From NCBI GenBank assembly GCA_016197205.1, contig JACPWG010000099.1, positions 17,045 to 81,044 of the forward strand: 64,000 nucleotides of DNA. The letters run 5' to 3'. The translations under genes and the position numbers were made by a program. The stretch is from Planctomycetota bacterium. GTDB taxonomy: Bacteria > Planctomycetota > MHYJ01 > WSZJ01 > JACPWG01. Positions 19,447-27,950 of this stretch are shown here, piece after piece. Position 1 is the first letter of the stretch. Each line of letters begins with the position of its first letter. The notes beneath the pieces are model-generated. The model was given only the letters and a program-made list of their open reading frames with translations, did no database searches and was not told the DNA's origin.

Positions 19447-20016
19447 ATGAGGCTCCGTCGCCCGCTGCTCATGCTCGGGGTCGGGCTCCTGGCCACGGTC
19501 GGGAACTCCATCCGCGGCGTTTCGCTGCGCGGCATGCTCTCCGCCGGCCCGGCCTTTTTCAATCCGGCCCCCGCGACCGCGCCGCCTCTCTTTGCCCGCG
19601 GCGGCGCCGCACCCCCGCTTTCCAGCTTCACCGACGGCGCCATTCCCCCCGAGGCGCTCCGGGACCTCGACTCCCCGCCGGGCTACGAGTACTGGAAGAC
19701 CGTGCCCGCGAAGGTGACCGCGTACGACCCTTCCTACCGGTGCTGTGGGGAGTTCGCGGACGGGCGGACCTCGCTCATGGACGACGCGTGGGTCATGGAC
19801 GGGGTCGCCGTCGATCCGCGGGCCATCCCCTATCGCACCCTGCTCTTCGTCCCCGGCGTGGGACTCCGCGAGGCGGACGACACCGGCATCGCCATGCGCC
19901 AGAGCTGGGAACGCCAGGGCGTCTATCATGTCGACGTCCGGATGCCCTACTTCGAGCAGGCACGCGCATGGGGCGTCAAGTACCTCCAGGTGAAACTCTA
20001 CCGAAAGGCCGAATGA
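19447..20016 (+). CDS. 3D-domain (double-psi beta-barrel) exported protein
   Basis: 189 residues. A basic start and hydrophobic segment (RRPLLMLGVGLLATVGNSI) form a signal or anchor. The C-terminal half is a 3D domain: VTAYDPS...C..DGRTS...GVAVDPRAIPYRTLLFVPG and DTG with two later Asp residues, as in MltA-like and RpfB-like cell-wall enzymes. A peptidoglycan-related activity outside the cytoplasm is likely but not certain. CTGGAGGC sits just upstream of the ATG. The mRNA leader would include mobile element B2. Confidence 0.82.
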   Translation: MRLRRPLLMLGVGLLATVGNSIRGVSLRGMLSAGPAFFNPAPATAPPLFARGGAAPPLSSFTDGAIPPEALRDLDSPPGYEYWKTVPAKVTAYDPSYRCCGEFADGRTSLMDDAWVMDGVAVDPRAIPYRTLLFVPGVGLREADDTGIAMRQSWERQGVYHVDVRMPYFEQARAWGVKYLQVKLYRKAE

Positions 20017-20022
20017 GGCATG

Positions 20023-20326
20023 GTGGGCCTTCAATATCGATCCTGGGGGTGCACCTCATGGGGACGATGGAAGCGGAACGGGTCCGCGACGGACACACGG
20101 AACCGCGACCGTGAGGGGGCGGTCTTTGCGCGTTCTTCCAGAGCCGCGGATTCGACCTCGCTGCTCGGTGGGATCGCAGGGCGCTCCCATGCGAGTCGGC
20201 GGCCTCGAACCGGGGGTCGTGGCAGAACGCCCCCAGACCGCCCCCTCACGGTCGCGGTTCGGTTTCCACGCGGGACGCGCCTGCGACGGAAACGAAGGAC
20301 CTACCGGAACGACAGTGAAGGCCCAC
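20023..20326. mobile_element. Inverted-repeat element family D, copy 1 (304 bp)
   Basis: Ends GTGGGCCTTCA and TGAAGGCCCAC. A second copy of exactly 304 bp lies at 52614-52917 in the opposite orientation. The interior includes GGAACCGCGACCGTGAGGG and its inverted partner CCCTCACGGTCGCGGTTC, so a large stem-loop is possible. A fragment with the same GGAACCGCGACCGTGAGGG word lies near 40996-41014. No coding sequence. Confidence 0.85.
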
Positions 20327-20329
20327 TAG

Positions 20330-20454
20330 GGGCCCGTTGACGAAGTCCAGACACGATGCCTGGGGGCGCGGGCCTCCGGCCCGTGGAACGGCCGCATGGG
20401 CTACGAGCCGCCGTGACAGCGGTGACGACGGTGTCCGAAGCTCGCCAACGGGCC
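20330..20454. repeat. Inverted-repeat element family E, copy 1
   Basis: Ends GGCCCGTTGACGAAGTCC and, inverted, GGCCCGTTGGCGAGCTTC. It follows element D1 by only a few bases. Related but diverged sequence follows D2 at about 52925-53036 and occurs alone at 48189-48353. Confidence 0.6.
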
Positions 20455-20545
20455 GGTAGTTCCACGTTCGACCTTCCCGCCTGCCCCCGCTTCCCCCCCC
20501 CCGTGGCAGGGCCCCGTCGCCCCGGCCGGCCGCCGTGCATCCCCC

Positions 20546-20575
20546 TGGACACCCCGCCTTCCTCGGTGTTAGAAT
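20546..20575 (+). promoter_or_regulatory. Predicted promoter for the GAF/HD-GYP gene
   Basis: -35-like TGGACA (20546-20551), 18-bp spacer, -10 TAGAAT (20570-20575), about 70 bp before the ATG. The TAGAAT form of the -10 recurs before the GIDE gene. Confidence 0.5.
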
Positions 20576-20645
20576 CCCTTTTCCCTCACGCGGAGACTTC
20601 GAGCGGCCGATAGATTTACGGCTGGACCCCGTTGGGGCGGAGCCC

Positions 20646-22157
20646 ATGGCGAGCGAGAGCGCGATCGACACGGAAACCGGAGCCGGCGACGCCGACGGCA
20701 GCCGAGGGGAGTCGGCCGCCGCCGTCCGGAAGAAGCTCAAGAACCTCACCGCGCTCCTCGAACTCTCCAGTGCCATGATGGCCGAGCGGAACCACGACGC
20801 GCTCCTCCACTTGATCATGGCGCGCGTCACGGAGGTCCTCGATGCGGAGCGAAGCTCCCTCTTCCTGAAGGACCCGTACAAGAGCGAGTTGTACTCCCGG
20901 ATCGCGCATGACCTGGAGATCCGGGAGATCCGCGTGCAGATCGGGCACGGCGTCGCCGGGTACGTCGCCCAGACGCGGGCGGTCATGAACGTCCCCGACG
21001 CCTACCGGGAGCCCCGCTTCAATCAGGACGTGGACCGACGCACCGGATTCCGCACGCGCACGATCCTCTGCGCCCCCCTGGTCAGCCACCGGGATGAGCT
21101 GCTCGGCGTGATCCAGGTCCTGAACAGGCGCGGCGGAGCCTTTACGCGCGAGGACGAGGAGCTGCTCGTGGCCTTCGCCTCGCACGCCGCGGTCGCGCTC
21201 GAAAACGCGCACCTCTACGAAGAGCAGGAACGGATGATCACGAGCTTCGTGAAGACGCTGGCCGCGACCATCGACGCCCGGGACCCCGTCACCGCGGGTC
21301 ACTCGGAGCGGGTCGCCCGCTACTCCGTCCACCTGGGGAAGGCCCTGGGCCTGCCGGCGACCGATCTCCGCCTCCTCGACATCGCGGCCTCGCTGCACGA
21401 CGTCGGCAAGGTGGGCATCCGGGACGCCGTGCTGCTCAAGCCCGCGCGACTCTCCGCCGAGGAGTACGATCAGGTGAAAGAGCACGCCGCGCTCACCATC
21501 GACATCCTGAACAAGATGGAATTCTCGCGCGACCTGCGCGAGGTCCCCTACGTGGCCGGCGCGCATCACGAGCGTCTCGACGGGTCCGGGTACCCGAATC
21601 GGCTCGTAGCGGACGAGCTCACCCTCCACGCGCGGATCATTGCCATCGCGGACGTGTATGACGCGCTCACCGCGTACGACCGGCCCTACAAGCGGGCCAT
21701 GAGCGAGGAGGAGGCGCTCGCGGTCCTCGAGCAGGGGAAAGGGCGCGCCTTCGATCCGGATCTCGTGGACCTCTTCCGGAGCCGGCAGGTCTACGCCCTC
21801 GACCGTCGCGAATTCCGTCGCATCGACCTCGAGCTTGCGGTCGAGTACCGGCCCTTGTCGCAGGAAGAGGCGGTCCGCCGCGCCGGCACACCGGCGGCCA
21901 CCGTGGACCTGAGCGGCGGCGGCCTCCAGTTCGCCTGCGATCATGCGATCACCCCCGGCACCTACCTGGAAGTCATCATCCACCTGCCGGACGTCGCTTT
22001 CACCACCGTCGGCAAGGTGACGCGGACCCAGCCCGTCCCCGCCGGCGGTCACCGCGTGGGGCTCCGGTTCGTCGGCCTCCCGGGCCCGGTCCGGGACCGA
22101 CTCGCCCGCTACCTCGTGGAGGTCAAGGAGGAGGAGGGCATCGATGCGCGCGCCTGA
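20646..22157 (+). CDS. GAF, HD-GYP and PilZ cyclic-di-GMP signalling protein
   Basis: 503 residues. After a low-complexity start, a GAF domain spans about 40-190 (LLELSSAMMAERNHDALL through APLVSHRDELLGVIQVLNRR). The HD-GYP domain (about 205-385) has VTAGHSERVARYS, the metal pair HDVGKVG, and HHERLDGSGYP. A C-terminal PilZ-type domain (about 390-495) begins RREFRRIDLELAVEYRP and has TVDLSGGGLQF. Predicted to hydrolyse cyclic-di-GMP, with a GAF sensor and a PilZ readout in one cytoplasmic protein. The downstream MBL-fold gene overlaps by 14 bp, so the two are translationally coupled. Confidence 0.93.
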   Translation: MASESAIDTETGAGDADGSRGESAAAVRKKLKNLTALLELSSAMMAERNHDALLHLIMARVTEVLDAERSSLFLKDPYKSELYSRIAHDLEIREIRVQIGHGVAGYVAQTRAVMNVPDAYREPRFNQDVDRRTGFRTRTILCAPLVSHRDELLGVIQVLNRRGGAFTREDEELLVAFASHAAVALENAHLYEEQERMITSFVKTLAATIDARDPVTAGHSERVARYSVHLGKALGLPATDLRLLDIAASLHDVGKVGIRDAVLLKPARLSAEEYDQVKEHAALTIDILNKMEFSRDLREVPYVAGAHHERLDGSGYPNRLVADELTLHARIIAIADVYDALTAYDRPYKRAMSEEEALAVLEQGKGRAFDPDLVDLFRSRQVYALDRREFRRIDLELAVEYRPLSQEEAVRRAGTPAATVDLSGGGLQFACDHAITPGTYLEVIIHLPDVAFTTVGKVTRTQPVPAGGHRVGLRFVGLPGPVRDRLARYLVEVKEEEGIDARA

Positions 22158-23868
22158 GCACGGCGGCCTCCGGATCGACATCCTCGGGGACTCCGGCCCC
22201 TTTTCCCGTTTCGGCCGCTCCATCGGCTATCGCATCCGCGGGCGGGTCGGCGGGTATCTCATCGACTGCGGCGCCCCGCTCTTCGACTCCCTGCGCGAAC
22301 CCGACATCGCCGCCCTCCGCGGCGTCATCGGCACGCACTCGCACGACGACCACCGACGCTGGTTCACGGACCTGGCGCTGTACAAAAGGTACATCGCCCC
22401 CGTGCGCGAGCGGTTGCGCCTCTATGCCACCGAGGCCGTACACGAAGAGTTCATGAAGAACTCGCGCGGCGCCCTGGAGCGGACGCTGAGCGCCGACTCG
22501 CGCCGCGTGGTCGAGGCCCCCTACGAGGATTTCGTCGACGCGCGGATCATCGGCCCGCGGCCGCGGTTCCGGATCCGGCAGGTGCCGCAGGCCGGGGACT
22601 CGGTCGCCTGGCGCGTCGTCGATGCCGACGGCGAAGTCGTGGACCCCGCCCTCGCCAAAGTCGTGATCCATGATCGCGTCCGCGCCAACCGGCCCCGGCT
22701 GCTCTTCAAGGACGCCGCCACGGGGGAGTGGGTGGAGCCCGAGTCCTTCTACGCCCTTGCCGACCGGGCCTTTTACGAGGAGGCCCAGAACCCGATCCTC
22801 GACGAGGAGGCCGGGCTCGAGATCCGCCCGTTCAAGGAGCCCGTCTGGCACGGCCCGCCGACGATCGGAGTCGAGATCCGGACGCCGGGGGAGCGCGTGA
22901 TCTTCTCGTCCGACACGGTCTACAACCCGGACCTGTGGCGTCAGCTCGCCGACGAGTATCGCCCCCAACGCCTCGACAGGGGACGCGAGGCCTTCGAGAA
23001 GGCGTACCTGGTCTACGGCGACATCAACCACCTCATCGAACGGACCTGGAGCCGCGCCCGGCTGGAGGCCGCGCTGAAGGCTTATGAAGGCGCGCTCGTC
23101 GTCCACGACGTGAGCGACCGGGGGAGCGTCGTCCACACCGAATACGATCAAATCGCCCGGCACAAGCCGCGCTTCCACCTCCTGACCCACAGCCCGGACA
23201 ATTTCGTATCCGAGCTGCCCCTCGCCACCACCGGCAAGACCTATCGCTTCCTGGGCTCGTCGGCCTACGAAGAGCGAAACGGCGAACTGCTCGACCTCAA
23301 CGCGGACCTCTATGTTCGCCAGTATCCGGACACCGCGGTCGGGTTCCTGAATCCGGCCGGCAAGTACCGGGTCGTCGACGACGGCGGTTTCCTGAGGATT
23401 CGCCGCCGCACCGAACCGTCGCAGCACCCCACGCGCTTCTGCGTGGACCTGTACCGCGACATCGGCGGTGGCTATTACGAGGAGCCGGGCGTCGGCGAGG
23501 AACTCGTCGCTCGTGCCGATGGGAAGGTCGAGCGGCTCCGGCGCTCGGGGAAAGGTTCGCGTGGAGTGGTGGACAAGGACCTGCGCGCGGACCTGGCGCG
23601 CCGCAAGGCGCTCCGCGTGGAGAGCGCCGGCGCGAGCGGGTCGGGTGGGAACGGCGTGGCGGCCGCGGCCGCGCCCCGCGTCGCGGGGCCGGTGAAGCGC
23701 GCGCCTGCGAGGGTTGCCAAGCCGACGGCGAAAAACGGTCGGCGGGGTGCGGTCAGGTCGACGCGAGCCGTCGCCCCGGCGCCGCGAGCCGCGCGCCCGA
23801 AGGCGGGCGGGTCGCGGGTCGTGCCGTCCCGGCGTGCGCAGGGCGGGCGGCGGGCGCGGCGCGGGTAG
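22144..23868 (+). CDS. MBL-fold metallohydrolase with basic Ala/Arg/Lys C-terminal tail
   Basis: 574 residues. The N-terminal MBL metal motif is THSHDDH near residue 59; further MBL-like signatures are IFSSDTVYNPDLW and YGDINHLIE. The interval between them is longer than in simple MBL hydrolases. The last 110 residues are low-complexity Ala, Arg, Lys and Gly, suited to binding nucleic acid or polyanions. AAGGAGGAGG, inside the preceding gene, provides the ribosome site. The substrate is unknown. The overlap with the HD-GYP gene suggests a common process. Confidence 0.82.
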   Translation: MRAPEHGGLRIDILGDSGPFSRFGRSIGYRIRGRVGGYLIDCGAPLFDSLREPDIAALRGVIGTHSHDDHRRWFTDLALYKRYIAPVRERLRLYATEAVHEEFMKNSRGALERTLSADSRRVVEAPYEDFVDARIIGPRPRFRIRQVPQAGDSVAWRVVDADGEVVDPALAKVVIHDRVRANRPRLLFKDAATGEWVEPESFYALADRAFYEEAQNPILDEEAGLEIRPFKEPVWHGPPTIGVEIRTPGERVIFSSDTVYNPDLWRQLADEYRPQRLDRGREAFEKAYLVYGDINHLIERTWSRARLEAALKAYEGALVVHDVSDRGSVVHTEYDQIARHKPRFHLLTHSPDNFVSELPLATTGKTYRFLGSSAYEERNGELLDLNADLYVRQYPDTAVGFLNPAGKYRVVDDGGFLRIRRRTEPSQHPTRFCVDLYRDIGGGYYEEPGVGEELVARADGKVERLRRSGKGSRGVVDKDLRADLARRKALRVESAGASGSGGNGVAAAAAPRVAGPVKRAPARVAKPTAKNGRRGAVRSTRAVAPAPRAARPKAGGSRVVPSRRAQGGRRARRG

Positions 23869-23879
23869 GGTGCAAGGAA

Positions 23880-24134
23880 GGGCCCGTAGAGTAACGACTC
23901 CTGCGGCTCGGAAACCAGGGAGCTCCTCGGGAAAAGGCTCAAGGCTCAAGGATCAATTTTCAGCCAAGGCTCAAAGTTCAGGGCTCAGAGTCCGCGATTC
24001 CGTGCCCGGGCCACGTTCCATGGTGGTCATTGCGAATTGAACCTTGAGCCTTGTCTGAGTCTTGAAAATCGAGCATGGAGAATTCATGTCGCCCCGCTGC
24101 GCGTCAAACGAGCAAGTTGTTTTCTTACGGGCCC
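23880..24134. mobile_element. MITE-like element family C, copy 1 (255 bp)
   Basis: Ends are GGGCCCGTAGAGTAACGACT and the near-inverse ending TTTCTTACGGGCCC. It matches the copy at 32657-33078 throughout once that copy's nested A element and duplication are removed; both are then exactly 255 bp. The interior has AAGGCTCAAGG words and a region near CGCGCGTC. Element A2 is inserted at its right end. Confidence 0.88.
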
Positions 24135-24138
24135 TAAG

Positions 24139-24300
24139 TACCGCCCCACAGAATTGAGTGACCAATTTCCTCGGCGATTTCGGTCGCCCGCTTCGTGGCG
24201 CTCGCTCGACGTAGTTCTCCGTTACTACGCCTCGCTCGCGCGCCTCGCGGGCGGCCGAGCTTGCCTTCGGCGATTGGTTACCGACTTCCGTGGAGCGGTA
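24139..24300. mobile_element. MITE-like element family A, copy 2 (162 bp)
   Basis: Ends TACCGCCCCAC and GTGGAGCGGTA, with a perfect 5-bp direct repeat CTAAG on both sides (24134-24138 and 24301-24305). The core contains GCTCGCTCGACGTAGT and ACTACGCCTCGCTCGC, able to pair into a long hairpin. Same length as copy 5. Confidence 0.9.
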
Positions 24301-24374
24301 CTAAGTCGCCGACGGCCTGGCGTCTGCGCGCTCAAACGCGACGGCGGGGCAGGACCCTCCGGCACGATTCCCCG

Positions 24375-24731
24375 TCAGCGCTGGCGTCGGGTCGGATCGA
24401 ACTCGTAGTCGCGCTCGATGCCCATCCTACCTACGCCTCTTCTCCTCCACCGTGGCTCGATCGTCGGTGGGGTGACGTACCGCCTCGGATCGCTCCGAAA
24501 TTGCTCGAAGCACTCCTCGCTGCAGAAGGCATAGGTCTTGCCGTCGTAGTCGGTGATCAGCCAGTCTGCACGGTCGATCGCCTGGCGGCAGACGGGGTCC
24601 GTCACCTCGCTGGTCCGCGCGGGGGAAGCGGGGGGCGGGGGGGGCGGCGTCTGCGGTGAGAGGGCGTTCTTGCAACCGCCGACGAGAACGGCGAGGACCA
24701 GGGCGGCGGCAACGAAACAGGTACGAAGCAT
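24375..24731 (-). CDS. YHS-domain lipoprotein
   Basis: 118 residues. The signal FVAAALVLAVLVGGC ends in a lipobox Cys at 20, then a Pro-rich spacer leads to a YHS-type domain: DPVCRQAIDRADWLITDYDGKTYAFCSEECFEQFRSDPRRY. YHS domains occur in metal-handling proteins and their cysteines may bind metal. The C-terminal 30 residues are Arg-rich. GAGGAGGCTCCC precedes the ATG. The truncated element A3 lies immediately upstream, so its promoter is probably in or beyond the element. Confidence 0.85.
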   Translation of the reverse strand: MLRTCFVAAALVLAVLVGGCKNALSPQTPPPPPPASPARTSEVTDPVCRQAIDRADWLITDYDGKTYAFCSEECFEQFRSDPRRYVTPPTIEPRWRRRGVGRMGIERDYEFDPTRRQR

Positions 24732-24745
24732 GGGAGCCTCCTCAG

Positions 24746-24878
24746 TACCGCCCCACAGAATTGGGTGACCAATTTCCTCGACGATTTCGGCCGCCTGCTT
24801 CGTTGCGCTCGCTCGACGTAGTTCTCCGTTACTACGCCTCGCTCGCGCGCCTCGCGGGCGGCCGAACTTGCCTTCGGC
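24746..24878. mobile_element. MITE-like element family A, copy 3 (3'-truncated)
   Basis: It starts TACCGCCCCACAGAATTGGGTGACC after CTCAG and follows copy 2 closely up to CTTGCCTTCGGC, then diverges; the terminal 20-25 bp are missing. Confidence 0.85.
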
Positions 24879-25045
24879 TAGCAGGCTCGACGCGTGTCAC
24901 GGCCGGTGCGGGAGAACGGACGGGAGTCGGAGCGCGGACGCACACCAGCGCTTTCCGCCGCGGCGTTGAGATCAGGGGTGTCCCACGATCGTCTCGCGTT
25001 GCGTGCCGAACTCCAGGGGCGGTCGCGGCGACCGCGACGCGACAG

Positions 25046-25351
25046 CTATTTGCCGCCGGCTTCAGAGGCGATGGTCTGCTCAGCCAATCGGACCCGCTCC
25101 GAATTCGACGGCAGCATTCCATTCGGCGACTCTACGAGCTCACCTCGCTCTCCGCCGAGGGTCTTGAGAAAAACGAGAACTCCATCCTCTTCCAGGCACC
25201 GTTCCCTTCGGGCTTCGAAGACCTCGGTAGGTTCGACCAGAGGGATCCGCAGGTCCGAGCCTCCCGTGGGGCGCGGCGGCAGATGGCCCTTCAGGCATCG
25301 CTGAACAAGCACGTACAGGACATGCTGCCGGTCCTCCATCTGCCAATGCAC
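25046..25351 (-). CDS. Hypothetical protein, possibly a decayed gene
   Basis: 101 residues from a GTG at 25351 with AAGGGA upstream. The frame stays open to 25447 without another good start, and the upstream residues (EIEAHASVAALCHAAGIVIKG) also look like natural protein. Further upstream, in another frame near 25510-25560, is an isolated zinc-ribbon half-site RSCPECGVQF followed by a stop. The gene may therefore have lost its 5' end by frameshift. I do not recognise the family. From 24880 to 25045 I see nothing else. Confidence 0.45.
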   Translation of the reverse strand: MHWQMEDRQHVLYVLVQRCLKGHLPPRPTGGSDLRIPLVEPTEVFEARRERCLEEDGVLVFLKTLGGERGELVESPNGMLPSNSERVRLAEQTIASEAGGK

Positions 25352-25621
25352 GATGTGTCCCTTGATGACGATGCCCGCCGCGTGACAAAGAGCTGCGACG
25401 CTGGCATGAGCCTCGATCTCGGGGTCCGTGCTTCGAACCGGGATCCTTCAGGAAGCGTAGGCCTCGTGTGAGGGAGGTGGGTGCCTGTTCGAGTCGGCAC
25501 GGCTACTGTGCGAATTGTACTCCGCACTCCGGGCAGGATCGAATGATTCTCTCGTCCTCCGGCGGCAAGCTGGCTCCTCTCGCCCGGCCCCGCGCCGGCA
25601 GGCGACACTTCCCCTTTTCCC

Positions 25622-25649
25622 TTGCCACCCGCCGCCCCTCGGCTATAAT
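25622..25649 (+). promoter_or_regulatory. Predicted promoter for dapL
   Basis: -35 TTGCCA (25622-25627), 16-bp spacer, -10 TATAAT (25644-25649). The leader to the dapL ATG would be about 25 nt and includes GAGGAGGTG. Confidence 0.7.
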
Positions 25650-25681
25650 GCCCCGCCCGACCGCGTCGCGAGGAGGTGAAC

Positions 25682-26842
25682 ATGCCCTTCGAGCGGGCCG
25701 AGCGGCTGAAAAAGCTGCCCCCCTATCTGTTCCTGGAAACTGACCGCAAGAAGCGGGAACTGCTCCGCCAAGGCAAGGACGTCATCAACCTGGGCGTGGG
25801 TGACCCGGACCTCCCCACGCCCGCCTTCATCGCCGACGCCCTCAAGGCCGCACTCTCCGAGTCGAACGTCAATCGCTACCCGCTCGACAACGGCTCGGAG
25901 GAATTCCGCTCGGCCATCGCGCGCTGGTACGCCCGCCGCGGCGCCCCCGGGCTCGACCCTTCCTCCGAGATCTACCCGCTCGTCGGGTCCAAGGAAGGGA
26001 TCGCCCATCTGCCGCTCGCCATGGTCAACCCCGGAGAGGTCGTTCTCATCCCGGATCCGGGGTACCCGCCCATGCGCTCCGGCACCCTCTTCGCCGGCGC
26101 GATCCCGTACCTCCTCCCGCTGCGTCGCGAACGCGGGTTCCTCCCCGACCTGGAGGCGATCGACCCCCAGGTCCTGAAGCTGGCCCGGGTTCTCTGGCTC
26201 AACTATCCGAACAACCCCACCGGCGCGGTCGCCACGCGCGAGTTTTACGAGCAGGCGGTCGCGTTCGCTCGCCGCCACGGCCTCCTCGTCTGCCACGATG
26301 CCGCGTACTCGGAGATGTACTACGACCAGCGGCCGGCGTCCTTCTTCTCCGTCGAAGGCGCGAAGGAGGTCGGCGTCGAGTTCCACTCCCTCTCGAAGAC
26401 TTACAGCATGTGTGGCTGGCGCGTGGGGTGGGTGGCCGGGCATGCCGACGTCGTGGCCGCGCTGGGCGCGCTCAAGTCCAACCTCGACTCGGGGGTCTTC
26501 ATGGCGATCCAGCGCGCGGGCGCCATCGCGCTCGACCGCGGCGACGCCGAGATCGATGCGCTCCGCGCGATCTACCGCCGCCGCCGCGACGTCTTCTGCG
26601 GCGGACTTGCGCGCGCCGGCCTCGACGTCCAGCCCCCGCCCGCCACGTTCTACGTGTGGACCCCCGTTCCGGCCGGGATGACTTCGCTCGCCTTCTGCAC
26701 GCTCCTGCTCGAAAAGGCGCATGTGGTCGTGACCCCCGGGCACGGCTTCGGCGCACCCGGCGAGGGTTTCTTCCGCGTTTCCCTGACGACCTCGGAGGAC
26801 CGCCTTGCCCAGGCCGTTGAGCGGATCCGCGGGGTCCTGTAG
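25682..26842 (+). CDS. dapL: LL-diaminopimelate aminotransferase
   Basis: 386 residues. A fold-type I PLP aminotransferase: MPFERAERLKKLPPYLF at the N-terminus, VINLGVGDPDLPTP, LNYPNNPTGAVA, HDAAYSEMYYD and the PLP lysine in SLSKTYSMCGWRVG. These match the DapL subgroup, which makes LL-diaminopimelate directly from tetrahydrodipicolinate for lysine and peptidoglycan synthesis. Subgroup assignment within class I aminotransferases by eye is less certain than the family. AGGAGGTGAAC precedes the ATG; a GTG 6 bp upstream overlaps the ribosome site and is rejected. The nucleotide pyrophosphatase and zinc-ribbon genes follow at short distance and may be cotranscribed. Confidence 0.87.
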   Translation: MPFERAERLKKLPPYLFLETDRKKRELLRQGKDVINLGVGDPDLPTPAFIADALKAALSESNVNRYPLDNGSEEFRSAIARWYARRGAPGLDPSSEIYPLVGSKEGIAHLPLAMVNPGEVVLIPDPGYPPMRSGTLFAGAIPYLLPLRRERGFLPDLEAIDPQVLKLARVLWLNYPNNPTGAVATREFYEQAVAFARRHGLLVCHDAAYSEMYYDQRPASFFSVEGAKEVGVEFHSLSKTYSMCGWRVGWVAGHADVVAALGALKSNLDSGVFMAIQRAGAIALDRGDAEIDALRAIYRRRRDVFCGGLARAGLDVQPPPATFYVWTPVPAGMTSLAFCTLLLEKAHVVVTPGHGFGAPGEGFFRVSLTTSEDRLAQAVERIRGVL

Positions 26843-26888
26843 CGCCGCCGTGGGCTCGCGTGCATTCGCGAAACGAACGGAGAGTCGG

Positions 26889-27533
26889 ATGCCGCTTGGG
26901 TCCTGGAAACTCATCCTTGCCACGCGCAACCTGCACAAGGTCGAGGAACTTCGGCACCTGCTGGCCGAGCTGTCCGTGGACGTGCGCTCGCTCGCCGAGT
27001 ATCCGGCGGCGCCCGAGGTCGAGGAGTCCGCGCCGGACTTCGAAGGGAACGCCCTGCTGAAGGCGCGGGCCGCCTCGCGAGCGACCGGAGAATGGGTCCT
27101 TGCGGACGACTCGGGTCTGGAAGTCGATGCCCTGGGCGGCCGGCCGGGCGTGCTCTCCAACCGGTACGCCGGCGTGGCGGGGGACAGCGAGCGCAACAAC
27201 GCGTTGCTCCTCCGCGAGCTGGCCGACGTCCCGGACGGTCGCCGGACGGCACGCTTCGTCTGCGTCGCCGCGTTGGCCGCGCCGGACGGGCGCGCATGGA
27301 CGTTTCGCGGGACCTGCGAGGGCAGGATCGGCCGCGCCCCGCGAGGCGCACGCGGGTTCGGGTACGACCCTCTCTTTCTTCTCCCGGACCGGGAGATCAG
27401 CTTCGCGGAGCTGGACCTGGCCGCGAAGAACTTGCTGAGCCATCGCGGGGCGGCGCTCGCCAAAGTCCGGGAGCGCATGACGAGCCTGCGGGCGGAGATG
27501 GCGCACGCGCATCCTGGCGTGCGGCCGGCGTAA
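26889..27533 (+). CDS. rdgB: Non-canonical purine NTP pyrophosphatase (RdgB/HAM1 family)
   Basis: 214 residues. Family signatures are LILATRNLHKVEEL at the N-terminus (substrate loop), EEGNALLK-like DFEGNALLKARAA, VLADDSGLEVDALGGRPGVLSNRYAG with the metal-binding Asp pair, and GFGYDPLFLLP. The C-terminal NLLSHRGAALAKV is also typical. It hydrolyses dITP and XTP to monophosphates, keeping them out of DNA. The ATG follows CGGAGAGTCGG. It lies 46 bp after dapL and 20 bp before the zinc-ribbon gene. Confidence 0.94.
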   Translation: MPLGSWKLILATRNLHKVEELRHLLAELSVDVRSLAEYPAAPEVEESAPDFEGNALLKARAASRATGEWVLADDSGLEVDALGGRPGVLSNRYAGVAGDSERNNALLLRELADVPDGRRTARFVCVAALAAPDGRAWTFRGTCEGRIGRAPRGARGFGYDPLFLLPDREISFAELDLAAKNLLSHRGAALAKVRERMTSLRAEMAHAHPGVRPA

Positions 27534-27553
27534 AAGGCACACCGAGGACGGGC

Positions 27554-27949
27554 ATGGATAAGAAACTCAAGTGCCCCACCTGCGACGACGCCGAGCTGGC
27601 GTTGACCCGGTTGGAGGGGGCGAAGGTCTGGCGGTGCAAGATCTGCGACGGGTCCTGGCTCGGGGACAAGGAGCTGGCCTACCTGCGCATGGTCAAGTAC
27701 AAACGCTACGACCCGAAGGAAATCGTGAAGGTGAAGCTGCTCCGCGAGTGGAAGATGACGGACGGCAGCATGCCCCCGGAGAGGCTCTGCCCGGTCTGCG
27801 GCGAGCTGATGGCCCGGAGCCATTACGAGGACATCCCCGCCATCCTGCAGGACCGGTGCGCGAAGGGCCACGGCATCTGGTTGAACCGCGGCGACCTGGA
27901 GCGGATCCAGATCAACGAGCGCGCCAAGGAAGACAAGTGGTGGAACTAA
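27554..27949 (+). CDS. TFIIB-type zinc-ribbon protein
   Basis: 131 residues with two zinc-ribbon units: LKCPTCD...WRCKICDGSWLGDKEL near 6-45 and LCPVCGELM...DRCAKGHGIWLNRGDLERI near 80-120. The GxWLxRGxLE pattern is that of the zf-TFIIB family, whose function is generally unknown. A charged linker (KYKRYDPKEIVKVKLLREW) joins the units. It is close behind the pyrophosphatase gene. Its TAA stop forms part of the CTAAG duplication beside element A4. Confidence 0.85.
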   Translation: MDKKLKCPTCDDAELALTRLEGAKVWRCKICDGSWLGDKELAYLRMVKYKRYDPKEIVKVKLLREWKMTDGSMPPERLCPVCGELMARSHYEDIPAILQDRCAKGHGIWLNRGDLERIQINERAKEDKWWN

Positions 27950-27950
27950 G

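Noticed and set aside
22123..23949. Similar N-terminal extensions beginning MSLEPFP at 23949 and 32726 on the minus strand
   Set aside because: Both come from copies of element C, not from related genes; the MBL gene at 31890 starts at a TTG with its own ribosome site after the element.
24656..25471. + strand frame of 271 residues across element A3 and 24880-25470
   Set aside because: The first part is the mobile element; the rest is antisense to a more natural-looking minus-strand frame.
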